From an uncultured Slackia sp. (GTDB lineage Bacteria > Actinomycetota > Coriobacteriia > Coriobacteriales > Eggerthellaceae), in assembly GCA_937895975.1 (NCBI GenBank), contig CALBLG010000187.1, forward strand, positions 1-41,265: 41,265 bases of DNA, given 5' to 3'. The translations under genes and the position numbers were made by a program. Of the stretch, positions 7,614 through 15,813 are shown piece after piece (position 1 is the first letter of the stretch; every line of letters starts with the position of its first letter). The notes beneath the pieces were generated by a model. That model saw nothing but the letters and a program-made list of their open reading frames with translations. It was not told the DNA's origin and searched no databases.

Positions 7614-8867
7614 ATGGCAACCGAGAAACCAGACTTCATTCCCGTGCTTATCGGCGGCGATATGAATTGCTATAGCGTGGCTCGTGCCATTCACGAGGAA
7701 TACGGCGTGAAAAGCTATGCTTTCGGCCGCTTCGCCGCTGGCGATACCATGCATAGCCGCATTGTCGAATGCCATTACGACGAGAACATGGACAAGCCGG
7801 AAACCCTGCTTGCCACCATAAAGGAATTCGCAGCCAAACACCCCAACAAAACGCATCTGGTATGGGGTTGCGCCGATGTATATGCGCAGGTCATTTCTGA
7901 AATTCAAAACGATTTGCCCGAAAACTGCGTTACCCTGTACATTCAGCCCGACTTGCGCGACAAGCTCGAAAGCAAGCTGAGCTTCTACCGCATGTGCGAC
8001 AAATATGGCATTCCCTACCCGAAGACGTTCGTCGTGACGCCCGACCAATGGGCCGTCGGCATGGACGAGTCTGCGTTTTCGGAAGAGGCCATAGGCTTCG
8101 CGTACCCGATTATCGTGAAGCCGTCCATGAGCTCTACGTATTGGGACCACCCGTTCGACCACATGAAGAAGGTGTACACCGCCGACACCCCGGCCGAAGT
8201 CGCTCATATTCTTGGCCTGATCTACGGCGCCGGCTACCCCGACGAGGTGCTGCTGCAAGACATGGTGGTGGGCGAAGACTGCAACATGAACGTGCTCACC
8301 GCGTATTGCGACCGCAATTGCAAGGTGAAGCTCATCTGCTTCGGCCGCGAGGGTCTGGAAGAGCATACGCCCACGGCGCTCGGCAACCCGTGCGCCATCA
8401 TCACGCAGCCCAATCCAGAACTGCAGGAACTCATCAAGAATTTCCTCGAGGAAATTCAGTTCACGGGCTTCGCGAATTTCGACATCAAGCGCGACGATCG
8501 CGACGGGTCGTACAAAGTGTTCGAGGTAAACTTGCGCCAGGGTCGTACGAACTACCACGTCACCGCTTCGGGCAACAACATCGCCCGCTTCGTGGTGGAA
8601 GATCGCGTATATAAGCGCGACCTGGGGGAATGCGTGCAGAATACCAACGAAGTGTTCTGGCACTCCGTGCCGCGCAAGGTTGTGTACGATTACGTGAAAG
8701 ACCCAGAATTCGTCGCTCGCGCGAAAGAACTCGTTGCTCAGGGCAAAGAATCGATGAGCTTCGACTATCCCTACGACTTGCGGTTCAACCCGCTGCGGTG
8801 GGCATGGATGAAGATTCACGTGCATCGCTATTACGACAAGTTCGCCAATCCCGAGAATTACCGATAG
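7614..8867 (+). CDS. ATP-grasp carboxylate-amine ligase, D-aspartate ligase-like
   Basis: The 417-residue protein has an N-terminal domain beginning FIPVLIGGDMNCYSVARA, close to what I recall of the D-aspartate ligase Aslfm of Enterococcus faecium and its lactococcal relatives, then KLSFYRMCDKYGIPYP (121-136), the ATP-binding Lys in YPIIVKPSMSS (Lys169), LLQDMVVGEDCNMNV (213-227) and the metal-binding EVNLRQGRTNY (304-314). Such enzymes activate D-Asp as the acyl phosphate and join it to the side-chain amine of Lys in the peptidoglycan precursor. GGAGGA lies 9 nt before the ATG. The neighbours (two MurE-type ligases and an AsnB-type amidotransferase) support a role in cross-bridge synthesis. 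Another amine-ligating ATP-grasp activity cannot be excluded from sequence alone. Confidence 0.75.
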   Translation: MATEKPDFIPVLIGGDMNCYSVARAIHEEYGVKSYAFGRFAAGDTMHSRIVECHYDENMDKPETLLATIKEFAAKHPNKTHLVWGCADVYAQVISEIQNDLPENCVTLYIQPDLRDKLESKLSFYRMCDKYGIPYPKTFVVTPDQWAVGMDESAFSEEAIGFAYPIIVKPSMSSTYWDHPFDHMKKVYTADTPAEVAHILGLIYGAGYPDEVLLQDMVVGEDCNMNVLTAYCDRNCKVKLICFGREGLEEHTPTALGNPCAIITQPNPELQELIKNFLEEIQFTGFANFDIKRDDRDGSYKVFEVNLRQGRTNYHVTASGNNIARFVVEDRVYKRDLGECVQNTNEVFWHSVPRKVVYDYVKDPEFVARAKELVAQGKESMSFDYPYDLRFNPLRWAWMKIHVHRYYDKFANPENYR

Positions 8868-8869
8868 CG

Positions 8870-8900
8870 AAGATGGCTGGCGCGGTGCCGGCCATCTTTG
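8870..8900 (+). terminator. Hairpin after the ATP-grasp ligase gene
   Basis: AAGATGGC (8870-8877) pairs with GCCATCTT (8891-8898); the 13-nt interior can extend the stem in part. A short T stretch follows. A moderate terminator or attenuator before asnB. Confidence 0.5.
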
Positions 8901-9026
8901 CATAGGCTTGGGCGTTTTGGCGAAGATTCGGCGCACAACGCAACCTCGCGGTAGAATTCCAGAGTTCAACGAACGTTCAGCGAACGAGCGGCCGCGCGGC
9001 CGCAGACCATAAACGAAAGGTGCCCT

Positions 9027-10874
9027 ATGTGCGGATTCGTCGGTTTTACCGGTGACGTTGAAAACAAAGAGCAAGTGCTTCAAGGCATGATGGACCGCAT
9101 CATCCACCGCGGTCCTGATATGGGCGATACGTTCTTCGCCCCCGGCGTGGCGCTTGGGTTCCGTCGTCTATCGATTCTCGATTTGTCGCCTGCCGGCTCG
9201 CAGCCCATGAGCAACGAAGACGGCAGCGTCGTCATCGTGTTCAACGGCGAGATCTACAACTTCATGGAGCTTCGCCGCGAGCTCGAGGCAAAAGGCTACG
9301 CGTTCCACTGCAACGCCGATACCGAATCGTTGCTGCATGGCTACGAAGAGTGGGGCGAGGAAATCGTCGACAAGCTGCGAGGCATGTATGCGTTCGTCAT
9401 CTGGGATAAGAACAAGAACCGCTTGTTCGGCGCCCGCGATATCTTCGGCATCAAGCCGTTTTATTACTCCGAGGCCGAGGACGGTTCGGGCCTTATGTTC
9501 GGCAGCGAAATCAAAAGCTTCCTGGCCCATCCGAAATTCCACAAGGCCGTGAACAAGAGTGCGTTGCGCCCGTATCTCACGCTGCAATATTCCGCAACCG
9601 ATGAAACGTTCTTCGAGGGCGTGTACAAGCTGCCGGCGGCACATTGCTTCACCTACGATTTGGCCACCCACAAGATGGATGTGCGCCGCTACTGGGATTG
9701 CGATTTCTCGGAAATCGATAAGCCGTTCGAGGAATATGTCGACGAGCTTGATGAAGTTGTGCACGAAAGCGTGAATGCGCACCGCATCGCCGACGTGAAG
9801 GTGGGCAGCTTCCTTTCGGGCGGCGTCGATTCCAGCTATATCGCCGCATGCCTTATGCCCGACAAAACGTTCTCGGTGGGCTTCGATTACAACAAGTTCA
9901 ACGAGACGAATTACGCCAAAGAGCTTTCCGACAAGTTGGGGGTCGAAAACTATCGCAAGATGATTTCGGCCGACGAATTCTTCGGCCAGCTTTCGAATAT
10001 CCAGTACCATATGGACGAGCCGCAGTCGAATCTGTCGAGCGTGCCGCTGTGGTTTTTGGCGGAAATGGCGTCCGAGCAGGTGACGGTCGTGCTGTCGGGC
10101 GAAGGCGCCGACGAGATTTTCGGTGGCTATGCGTGGTACGAAGACAACGCGTCGGTTGCGAAATACAAGCGCGCCGTGCCGTACGGCGTGCGTCGCGCGC
10201 TGGGCACCGCGGCGAAGCACATGCCGTATTTCAAGGGCCACAACTTCCTTATGAAGGGCGCCGAGATGGCCGAGGAATACTTCGTTGGCCAGGCTTTGGT
10301 ATGGCCCGAGCGCGAGGTGGACAGCGTGCTGCGCCCCGAATACGACAAGGGTGACGGCGCCTTCGAGCTTGCCGCGCCTATTTATGCTCGCGTTTCGGAC
10401 AAAAGCGAGCTCATTCGCAAGCAGTACCTCGATATGAACATGTGGCTGCCGGGCGATATTCTGCTGAAGGCCGACAAGATGTGCATGGCGCACTCCCTGG
10501 AGCTGCGCGTGCCATTTCTCGACCGCCGCGTGATGGAATTCGCCGAGCACATTCCCGATCGCTATCGCGTGAGCGAAAATGGCAACAAGCTGGTGCTTCG
10601 CCATGCCGCGAACAAGAGCTTGCCTGACGAATGGGCCACGCGCCCGAAGGTCGGCTTCCCGGTGCCCATGATTTATTGGCTTCGCGAAGAGAAGTGGTAC
10701 AACTGGGTGAAGGAATACTTCACGGCGCCATGGGCGAGCGAGTTCTTCGATTGCGACGTGCTGATGAAGCTGCTCGACGAGCACTATGCCGGCCATGCGC
10801 AGAACCAGCGCAAGATTTATACGCCGCTCGTGTTCCTCATTTGGTACAAGCGATTCTTCATCGACGAAAAATAA
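9027..10874 (+). CDS. asnB: Glutamine-hydrolysing asparagine synthetase-type amidotransferase
   Basis: The 615-residue protein starts MCGFVGF, so Cys2 is the free N-terminal nucleophile of a class II glutaminase. RIIHRGPD and the NGEIYNF motif bind glutamine (residues 1 to about 200). The synthetase domain carries the ATP pyrophosphatase loop SGGVDSS at about 263-269 and LSGEGADEIFGGY (about 355-367). The reaction makes an amide from Asp and glutamine via a beta-aspartyl-AMP. Because it lies 160 bp behind a D-Asp ligase-like gene and between two MurE-type genes, it may amidate the bridging D-Asp to D-Asn, as AsnH is thought to do in Enterococcus and Lactococcus; free asparagine synthesis is the alternative. 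GAAAGGTG lies before the ATG. TAGAAT at 8952-8957 may be its own -10 box. Confidence 0.88.
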   Translation: MCGFVGFTGDVENKEQVLQGMMDRIIHRGPDMGDTFFAPGVALGFRRLSILDLSPAGSQPMSNEDGSVVIVFNGEIYNFMELRRELEAKGYAFHCNADTESLLHGYEEWGEEIVDKLRGMYAFVIWDKNKNRLFGARDIFGIKPFYYSEAEDGSGLMFGSEIKSFLAHPKFHKAVNKSALRPYLTLQYSATDETFFEGVYKLPAAHCFTYDLATHKMDVRRYWDCDFSEIDKPFEEYVDELDEVVHESVNAHRIADVKVGSFLSGGVDSSYIAACLMPDKTFSVGFDYNKFNETNYAKELSDKLGVENYRKMISADEFFGQLSNIQYHMDEPQSNLSSVPLWFLAEMASEQVTVVLSGEGADEIFGGYAWYEDNASVAKYKRAVPYGVRRALGTAAKHMPYFKGHNFLMKGAEMAEEYFVGQALVWPEREVDSVLRPEYDKGDGAFELAAPIYARVSDKSELIRKQYLDMNMWLPGDILLKADKMCMAHSLELRVPFLDRRVMEFAEHIPDRYRVSENGNKLVLRHAANKSLPDEWATRPKVGFPVPMIYWLREEKWYNWVKEYFTAPWASEFFDCDVLMKLLDEHYAGHAQNQRKIYTPLVFLIWYKRFFIDEK

Positions 10875-10881
10875 CAGAAGC

Positions 10882-10913
10882 AAAAAAAGAAACCGCCATC
10901 GGGCGGTTTCTTT
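10882..10913. terminator. Bidirectional terminator between asnB and the second murE
   Basis: GAAACCGCC (10889-10897) pairs with GGCGGTTTC (10902-10910) around ATCG. Seven A precede the stem, giving a T-run on the minus strand, and TTT follows on the plus strand. It can end both convergent transcripts. Confidence 0.8.
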
Positions 10914-10940
10914 GCATCTGGGCTGGTTTCGGCCTGGCGG

Positions 10941-12515
10941 CTATGCCCCCAGCACTTCGTGGGCGATTGTGGAATCGCTTTTGATGGGCACGAAATCGTC
11001 GCCGCGATGTTGCAACTCTTCCTCGCCTTTGGCAAGGAATGCGATAACGGTAGGCTGGTCGCTTTCGCGCGCGACGGCCACGGCTCGCTTGAACGCGGCT
11101 TCTCGGTCGTAGACGATCTCGTGCGCGACGCCCTCGGGGGTGTTCGCGGCCAGCTCGGCGCAGATGTCTTCGACCTTGTCGTGCGCTGGGTCTTCCTCGG
11201 CGAAGATGAGCAAATCGGCATGCCTGCCCGCGGCTTGCGGTAGCACTTCGCGCCGCTCGTATGCCTTGCCGCCGGGGGCGCCGAAAATAGCGATGATGCG
11301 CTGGCCTGGGTATTCCTTCTCGATTGATGCGAAAAGCGTTTCGAACGAGAGCTTGTTGTGCGCATAATCGACAATCGCGGTAATGGGTTCGCTGTTCGAT
11401 CGAATAACCTCCATGCGCCCAGGCACCTTCACGTGGGCAAGCCCCGCTTCGATAGGTTCGTAGCCAATGCCCAAAAGCCGCGCGATCGCGATGGCGCACA
11501 GCGCGTTTTCGACATTGAACAGGCCCGCAATGCCCAGCGTTATGGTATGCACTTCGGGCGTTGCGCCCAGCGAATCGGCGACGGTGAACGCAATGGTGCC
11601 GTCGCTCGATGCGATGTCGGTGGCGTTCAGCGTCGCATCGGGGCGTTCGACGCCAATCGTAACAAGCTTCGCAGCTGCCTTCGCTGCGGCCAGCACCTCG
11701 TCTAGGTGATCGGTGCCCAGGTTTACCACGGCGGTTTCGCACTGGTCGAAAATACGCAGCTTGCTGGCGAAATAGTCTTCGAATGTGGGGTGCTCGACGG
11801 GCGAGATATGGTCGCGGCCGATGTTCAAGAAGCAGGCGATGTCGAAGTTCAGCCCCAGCACGCGGTCGTACTTCAGGCCTTGGCTGGAAACTTCCATCAC
11901 CATGTGCTTGCGCCCCGCGTCGACGGTATTGCGCAGGTGGCGCCACAAGTCGGGCGATTCGGGCGTGGTGTTGTGGCTCTCGAAATGCTCGATGCCGTCG
12001 TCGGTTTCGATAGACCCGAGCATCGAGGTTTCGATGCCGGCCGCATTCATAATGGCGTGCAGCATGTACGATGTGGTCGACTTGCCTTTGGTTCCCGTTA
12101 TGCCCACGACGTTCAGGTTTTTGCTGGGGTCGCCGTAGACGGTTTTCGCGGCCGCGGCCATGGCTCGGCGTACGTCGCAGGCCGCGATGGCGGGAACGCC
12201 GGGCGCGGCTGCGGCAAGCTCGGCGGGAACGCGCAGCTCGCCATCGTCACTCGTTTCGCCTTGGCACAAAAAAGCTGCGGCACCCTTTTCGACGGCGCTT
12301 GCGAGGAACGCGGGCTTGAATGCGGCCCCCTTGCAAATAAACAAGCAGCCCGGCTTCGCCTTGCGCGAATCGATTGCCGCGCTTGTCACGGCGGTCGAGT
12401 CATCGCCGAACACTGTGCAGGCGTTATTCCCGCAGGCGCGAATGGCGCTTGCGATATCCAAAAGGGACGAGGGGGCATTATTCGTTGTGTGCGTATAGAA
12501 TGCGTTGCTTGCCAT
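10941..12515 (-). CDS. murE: MurE-family UDP-MurNAc-dipeptide ligase, Lys-type (second copy)
   Basis: The 524-residue protein has the full set of MurE motifs: TGTKGKST (140-147), NTTPESPDL (182-190), MEVSSQGLKY (207-216), NIGRDHISPVEHPTFEDYF (231-249), Lys252 as the likely carbamylated residue and DYAHNKLSFETL (383-394). FGAPGGKAYERRE (411-423) and AEEDPAHD (439-446) replace the DAP-specific DNPR region and resemble the loop of Lys-adding MurE of staphylococci and streptococci. It is closer to canonical MurE than the copy at 5811-7391, so it is the better candidate for the stem-peptide enzyme. The start at 12515 has GGAGG 5-6 nt upstream. It shares a gene-free interval of about 300 bp with the rightward tcdA-like gene. 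No other mur genes are in the window. Confidence 0.85.
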   Translation of the reverse strand: MASNAFYTHTTNNAPSSLLDIASAIRACGNNACTVFGDDSTAVTSAAIDSRKAKPGCLFICKGAAFKPAFLASAVEKGAAAFLCQGETSDDGELRVPAELAAAAPGVPAIAACDVRRAMAAAAKTVYGDPSKNLNVVGITGTKGKSTTSYMLHAIMNAAGIETSMLGSIETDDGIEHFESHNTTPESPDLWRHLRNTVDAGRKHMVMEVSSQGLKYDRVLGLNFDIACFLNIGRDHISPVEHPTFEDYFASKLRIFDQCETAVVNLGTDHLDEVLAAAKAAAKLVTIGVERPDATLNATDIASSDGTIAFTVADSLGATPEVHTITLGIAGLFNVENALCAIAIARLLGIGYEPIEAGLAHVKVPGRMEVIRSNSEPITAIVDYAHNKLSFETLFASIEKEYPGQRIIAIFGAPGGKAYERREVLPQAAGRHADLLIFAEEDPAHDKVEDICAELAANTPEGVAHEIVYDREAAFKRAVAVARESDQPTVIAFLAKGEEELQHRGDDFVPIKSDSTIAHEVLGA

Positions 12516-12744
12516 AGAATCCTCCGTTGCATGGCGTGGCGTTGCCAATTTTGACCAGTGCAGCATTCTAGTCGTGCGCTGAATCTGCGGGGGGTCGCCG
12601 CAAGCAGTATTCATTATGCGGCCAAAATTCTGAAGGAGCGCTGAACAAGGCGCGGCGATATGCTGGCGCGGCCCGTACGTCGCGCCATATGCGAGCCTTC
12701 TTTGGCGTGTCTAGTAATCCTGAAAACTATAGGATTGATGGGTT

Positions 12745-12750
12745 TATAAT
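12745..12750 (+). promoter_or_regulatory. -10 box of the tcdA-like gene
   Basis: A perfect TATAAT preceded by a T-rich stretch, directly before an in-frame ATG at 12753. Transcription from here would start at about 12757, which argues for the downstream ATG at 12813 as the true start. No strong -35 box is seen. Confidence 0.5.
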
Positions 12751-12812
12751 TCATGAACCCGAGAAAACAACCCGTCAACGGCTGCAATGGCCTTGCACAG
12801 AAAGTGACTCTC

Positions 12813-13628
12813 ATGGAAGAAAACAATACCTACGCCCATGCCAACGGCATTGCCGGGCCGCCGCCTGCGCCCGCGCCTGGCGATGACGCCCCCGATTCGC
12901 GCCTGCGCCGCATTATGGGCGACGACGGCATGCAGCGCCTGGCCAATGCCACGGTTATGGTGTTGGGTTTGGGCGGCGTGGGCTCCAATTGCGTCGAGGC
13001 GCTGGTGCGCGGCGGCGTGGGCCGGCTGGTGCTCATCGATCGCGACGTGGTGTCGGCAAGCAACGTGAATCGCCAGGCCATCGCATTTCGCAGCACCATG
13101 GGGCGCCGCAAGATCGACGTCATGCGCGAAATGTGCCTGGACATCAATCCCGATGCGACCATCATCACGAAGCATTCGTTCGTACTGCCCGCCACGTTCG
13201 GCGACCTGTACGACGAGTGCCTGGCGGAATGCGACGGCCATATCGACTACGTGCTGGATTGCATCGACACCATCTCGACCAAGATTTTCATTGCCGAATT
13301 CGCCCAGCAGCGCGGTTTGCGCCTGATCAGCGCCATGGGCGCGGGCAACAAATTGCAGCCCGAATGCCTGCATGCGGCCGATTTGTATGAAACCGTGAAC
13401 GATCCCATTTCGCGCATCATGCGCAAGGAGTGCCGAAAGCGCGGCATCAAGCATCTGCGCGTGGTGTATTCCAGCGAGCAGCCCGTGCCTGTTCCCGTGC
13501 GCCCCGGTGCGCCGCGCACCGAACGTTCCAACTTGGGCACGGCGTCGTTTATGCCTCCCATCATGGGTCAGATGATGGCCGCCGAAACTCTGCGCGCCAT
13601 TGCGAAGGTGGGCGAATTCGCCGAATAG
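12813..13628 (+). CDS. tcdA: TcdA-like ThiF/E1-family tRNA modification enzyme
   Basis: The 271-residue protein is an E1-like adenylating enzyme. VLGLGGVGSNCVEALVRGGVG (50-70) is the nucleotide-binding loop, LIDRDVVSASNVNRQA (74-89) binds ATP and metal, and DYVLDCIDTISTK follows. TcdA (CsdL, YgdL) cyclises threonylcarbamoyladenosine at position 37 of tRNAs that read ANN codons. The C-terminal part (VVYSSEQPVPV, LGTASFMPPIMGQMMA) agrees with that group rather than with MoeB or ThiF. The first 28 residues are a Pro/Ala-rich extension. Start choice: ATG 12813 has GAAAG 8 nt upstream; ATG 12753 lies too close to the -10 box. The TatD-like gene follows with its own promoter candidate. Confidence 0.85.
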   Translation: MEENNTYAHANGIAGPPPAPAPGDDAPDSRLRRIMGDDGMQRLANATVMVLGLGGVGSNCVEALVRGGVGRLVLIDRDVVSASNVNRQAIAFRSTMGRRKIDVMREMCLDINPDATIITKHSFVLPATFGDLYDECLAECDGHIDYVLDCIDTISTKIFIAEFAQQRGLRLISAMGAGNKLQPECLHAADLYETVNDPISRIMRKECRKRGIKHLRVVYSSEQPVPVPVRPGAPRTERSNLGTASFMPPIMGQMMAAETLRAIAKVGEFAE

Positions 13629-13699
13629 CGGGCGGTGCGCCGGCGGACCAAAGGGTTGGCTGCTTTGGCTTGCCTGCCTCGGGACTTTTTCTGAAGCGC

Positions 13700-13730
13700 T
13701 TGGCATCCCCCGCTCAAATGGTGGTATAAC
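13700..13730 (+). promoter_or_regulatory. Putative promoter of the TatD-like gene
   Basis: TTGGCA (13700-13705) and TATAAC (13725-13730) are separated by 19 bp, longer than ideal. They place transcription start near 13737, upstream of the GTG at 13783. Confidence 0.4.
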
Positions 13731-13782
13731 AATGCCATTAGGGCGCGCAAGGGGAAGCGCTCGCGTGCGAAAAGGGGGAGCT

Positions 13783-14583
13783 GTGACCGCCTGCGATTTG
13801 TACGACATGCATTGCCATCTGGCTTTTTCTCCCGATGCGCGCGCGTCGGCGGTTGCGATGCGGCAAGAGCGCATAGGCTGTTTTTGCGCTACGGTGACCC
13901 CCGACGAGTATCGCTTGGCCCAGCTCGATATGGCCGACGAACTTTCCCGCAACGACAATTTGAAGCTGGGCGTGGGCCTGCATCCCTGGTGGCTTTCCGA
14001 CGGCTCATGCGGAAGCGACGCGGTGGACAAGCTGCTCTCGGCCATTTCGCAAACGCGCTTCGTGGGGGAAATTGGCCTGGACTTCGCGCCCCGCCGTGCG
14101 GAAAGCGCCCAAGCGCAGCGCACGGCGTTCGCGCGCATCGCCGCCGCGTCGCGCGGCAAGGTGCTGTCGGTGCATGCCGTGAAAAGCGCGAACGTGGCGC
14201 TCGACCTTATGGAAAACGTGGGGCTCGTGTCGCCCGGCGTGCCCCGGGGGGCCGAAAGCGCCGACGACACCGCGGTAATCTTCCATTGGTTTTCGGGCAC
14301 GGGCAACGAACTTGCTCGCGCCATCGATTGCGGCTGCTATTTCTCGATCAACCCGCGCATGCTGTCCACCAAGCGCGGCCGCGCCTACGTGCAGCAGATT
14401 CCCGAAAGCAAGCTGCTGCTCGAAAGCGACCTTCCGCCCGCCGCGGGCGAAACGTTCAGCGCGCAAGAAGTGCGCTCGCTGCTGGAGTCTTCTGTCGACC
14501 GCATCGCCGAGCTGCGCGGTTGTCGATTCGATGCGCTGCAAGAAACTATCGCGAACAACAGTCGCGCGCTTATCCAGGGGTAA
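13783..14583 (+). CDS. TatD-family metal-dependent hydrolase
   Basis: The 266-residue product follows the TatD DNase pattern: DMHCHLAFS (metal-binding HxH near the N-terminus), GVGLHPWW, VGEIGLDF (Glu metal ligand), SVHAVKSA, IFHWFSGTGNEL (His in place of the usual HCFSG) and LLLESDLPP (Asp ligand). TatD proteins are TIM-barrel nucleases or phosphoesterases of the cytoplasm. The GTG at 13783 is preceded by a purine-rich AAGGGGGAG; an ATG at 13732 is in frame but overlaps the -10 box. The 213-bp space behind it, with an inverted repeat, separates it from the activase operon, so co-transcription is uncertain. Confidence 0.82.
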   Translation: MTACDLYDMHCHLAFSPDARASAVAMRQERIGCFCATVTPDEYRLAQLDMADELSRNDNLKLGVGLHPWWLSDGSCGSDAVDKLLSAISQTRFVGEIGLDFAPRRAESAQAQRTAFARIAAASRGKVLSVHAVKSANVALDLMENVGLVSPGVPRGAESADDTAVIFHWFSGTGNELARAIDCGCYFSINPRMLSTKRGRAYVQQIPESKLLLESDLPPAAGETFSAQEVRSLLESSVDRIAELRGCRFDALQETIANNSRALIQG

Positions 14584-14737
14584 ATGCTTTTCTTCGCTGG
14601 GCGCTGCGGCCTGGTATTCGGCGGTGCGCAGCGTCTCCGCCGCGCTGCGCTGCGCATTCCTGTAACAGGTTTTAAACGGCGCCCATTCATCACGCGCATT
14701 TCATCTTTGTGCGGCATACTAATCCCTTTGATACTAA

Positions 14738-14778
14738 GGCAATCGAAGTATTCTCCGATTCGAACCGTTTCGATTGCC
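14738..14778 (+). promoter_or_regulatory. 10-bp inverted repeat upstream of the activase operon
   Basis: GGCAATCGAA (14738-14747) and TTCGATTGCC (14769-14778) are perfect inverted arms with 21 bp between. Two ATACTAA copies 15 bp apart (14716-14722 and 14731-14737), resembling -10 boxes, lie just upstream. The repeat ends 8 bp before the AGGGGG ribosome binding site at 14787. It may be an operator or a leader hairpin that controls the genes from 14797 on. Confidence 0.5.
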
Positions 14779-14796
14779 GCCATTTTAGGGGGATAT

Positions 14797-15813
14797 GTGA
14801 TACGCGCAGACCTAAAGGGGGCCGTGCCCGATTGCGCCGACGTGCGCACGGTGGGCATTCCTCGAGCGCTTTTGTGGTGGCGCTACGGCGTTATGTGGCA
14901 AACATTTTTCGAGCAGCTTGGGCGCACGGTGGTGCTGTCGGGCGAGTCTGACGCGTCGTCATTCGAGCGCGGCGATGCGCTTTCGGTGGATGAATGCTGC
15001 CTGGCCTCGAAGCTGTACATGGGACACGTGGAAGAGCTCGTGCGTGGTGGCGCGTGCGATGCGCTGTTCATCCCAAGCTGGGCAAACGAGGGTCGCTTTC
15101 TGGGTTTTTGCACCAAATTCCAGGCATTGCCCGATATCGTGAACAATACGTATTACGGGCGCCGCGATGCGCCGCGCGTTCTGTCGCTGCTGGTGGAGGC
15201 GCAACAAACCCATTCCTTCGAGGAAGATTCGTTCGTCGATCTGGGCGTTCGGCTGGGAGCCACCAAGCATGAGGCGCGATCGGCCTACAAGAAGGCGACG
15301 GTCGCGCAGCTTCGCGCCGACGAGGCGCGCCGTCGCAAGCAGCGCGAACTTGTGGCCAAGGTGAAGAAGATGCCCCAGGCGCAACGCCCCCTCACGATTT
15401 TGGTGGCGGCGCACCCGTATGTGGCGCACGACCCCATGGTTGGCAAGCCTGTTGTGGACATGCTGCGCGATATGGGCGTATGCGTGCTGTTCAGCGACGC
15501 GTGCGACGCCGATCGCGCCGTGAAGGAGAGCTTCGAGTTTTCGCCTACGCTGCCGTGGCTGGTGAACAGGGAAATCGTGGGTTCGGTTGCGAACATGCGC
15601 GACGAAGTCGACGGCGTGGTGGTGATGAGCTCGTTCCCGTGCGGCCCCGATTCCATGACCAACGATGCCATGGCGCTTCGCATGAAGGGCGTGCCCATGC
15701 TTACGCTTACCATTGACGCGCAAAGTGGCCAGGCAGGCCTCGAAACGCGCGTCGAAAGCTTCGTCGACATTCTGAATTATCGTCGCAAAGGAGGGTATTT
15801 GCATGAGCGATAA
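14797..15813 (+). CDS. DUF2229-type, HgdB-like CoA-enzyme activase-related protein (COG3580 type)
   Basis: The 338-residue protein begins VRTVGIPRALLWWRYGVMWQ, typical of DUF2229/COG3580, and contains LSVDECCLASKLYMGHV (Cys67, Cys68), FIPSWANEGRFLGFC (Cys105) and SSFPCGPDSM (Cys282). These resemble the Cys-bearing fold of the D-component (HgdB/HgdC-dependent) of 2-hydroxyacyl-CoA dehydratases, which holds an iron-sulfur cluster. Its own reaction is not known. In many anaerobes this region is one part of a very large fused activase; here it is a separate gene. The GTG at 14797 has AGGGGG upstream; no ATG fits. It overlaps the next gene by 11 bp, so the two are translationally coupled. Confidence 0.75.
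   Translation: MIRADLKGAVPDCADVRTVGIPRALLWWRYGVMWQTFFEQLGRTVVLSGESDASSFERGDALSVDECCLASKLYMGHVEELVRGGACDALFIPSWANEGRFLGFCTKFQALPDIVNNTYYGRRDAPRVLSLLVEAQQTHSFEEDSFVDLGVRLGATKHEARSAYKKATVAQLRADEARRRKQRELVAKVKKMPQAQRPLTILVAAHPYVAHDPMVGKPVVDMLRDMGVCVLFSDACDADRAVKESFEFSPTLPWLVNREIVGSVANMRDEVDGVVVMSSFPCGPDSMTNDAMALRMKGVPMLTLTIDAQSGQAGLETRVESFVDILNYRRKGGYLHER

Noticed and set aside
12640..12700. GC-rich partial dyad around CATATG/GGCGCG upstream of the tcdA-like gene
   Set aside because: The arms match only in short blocks with mismatches and bulges; this is expected at such GC content.
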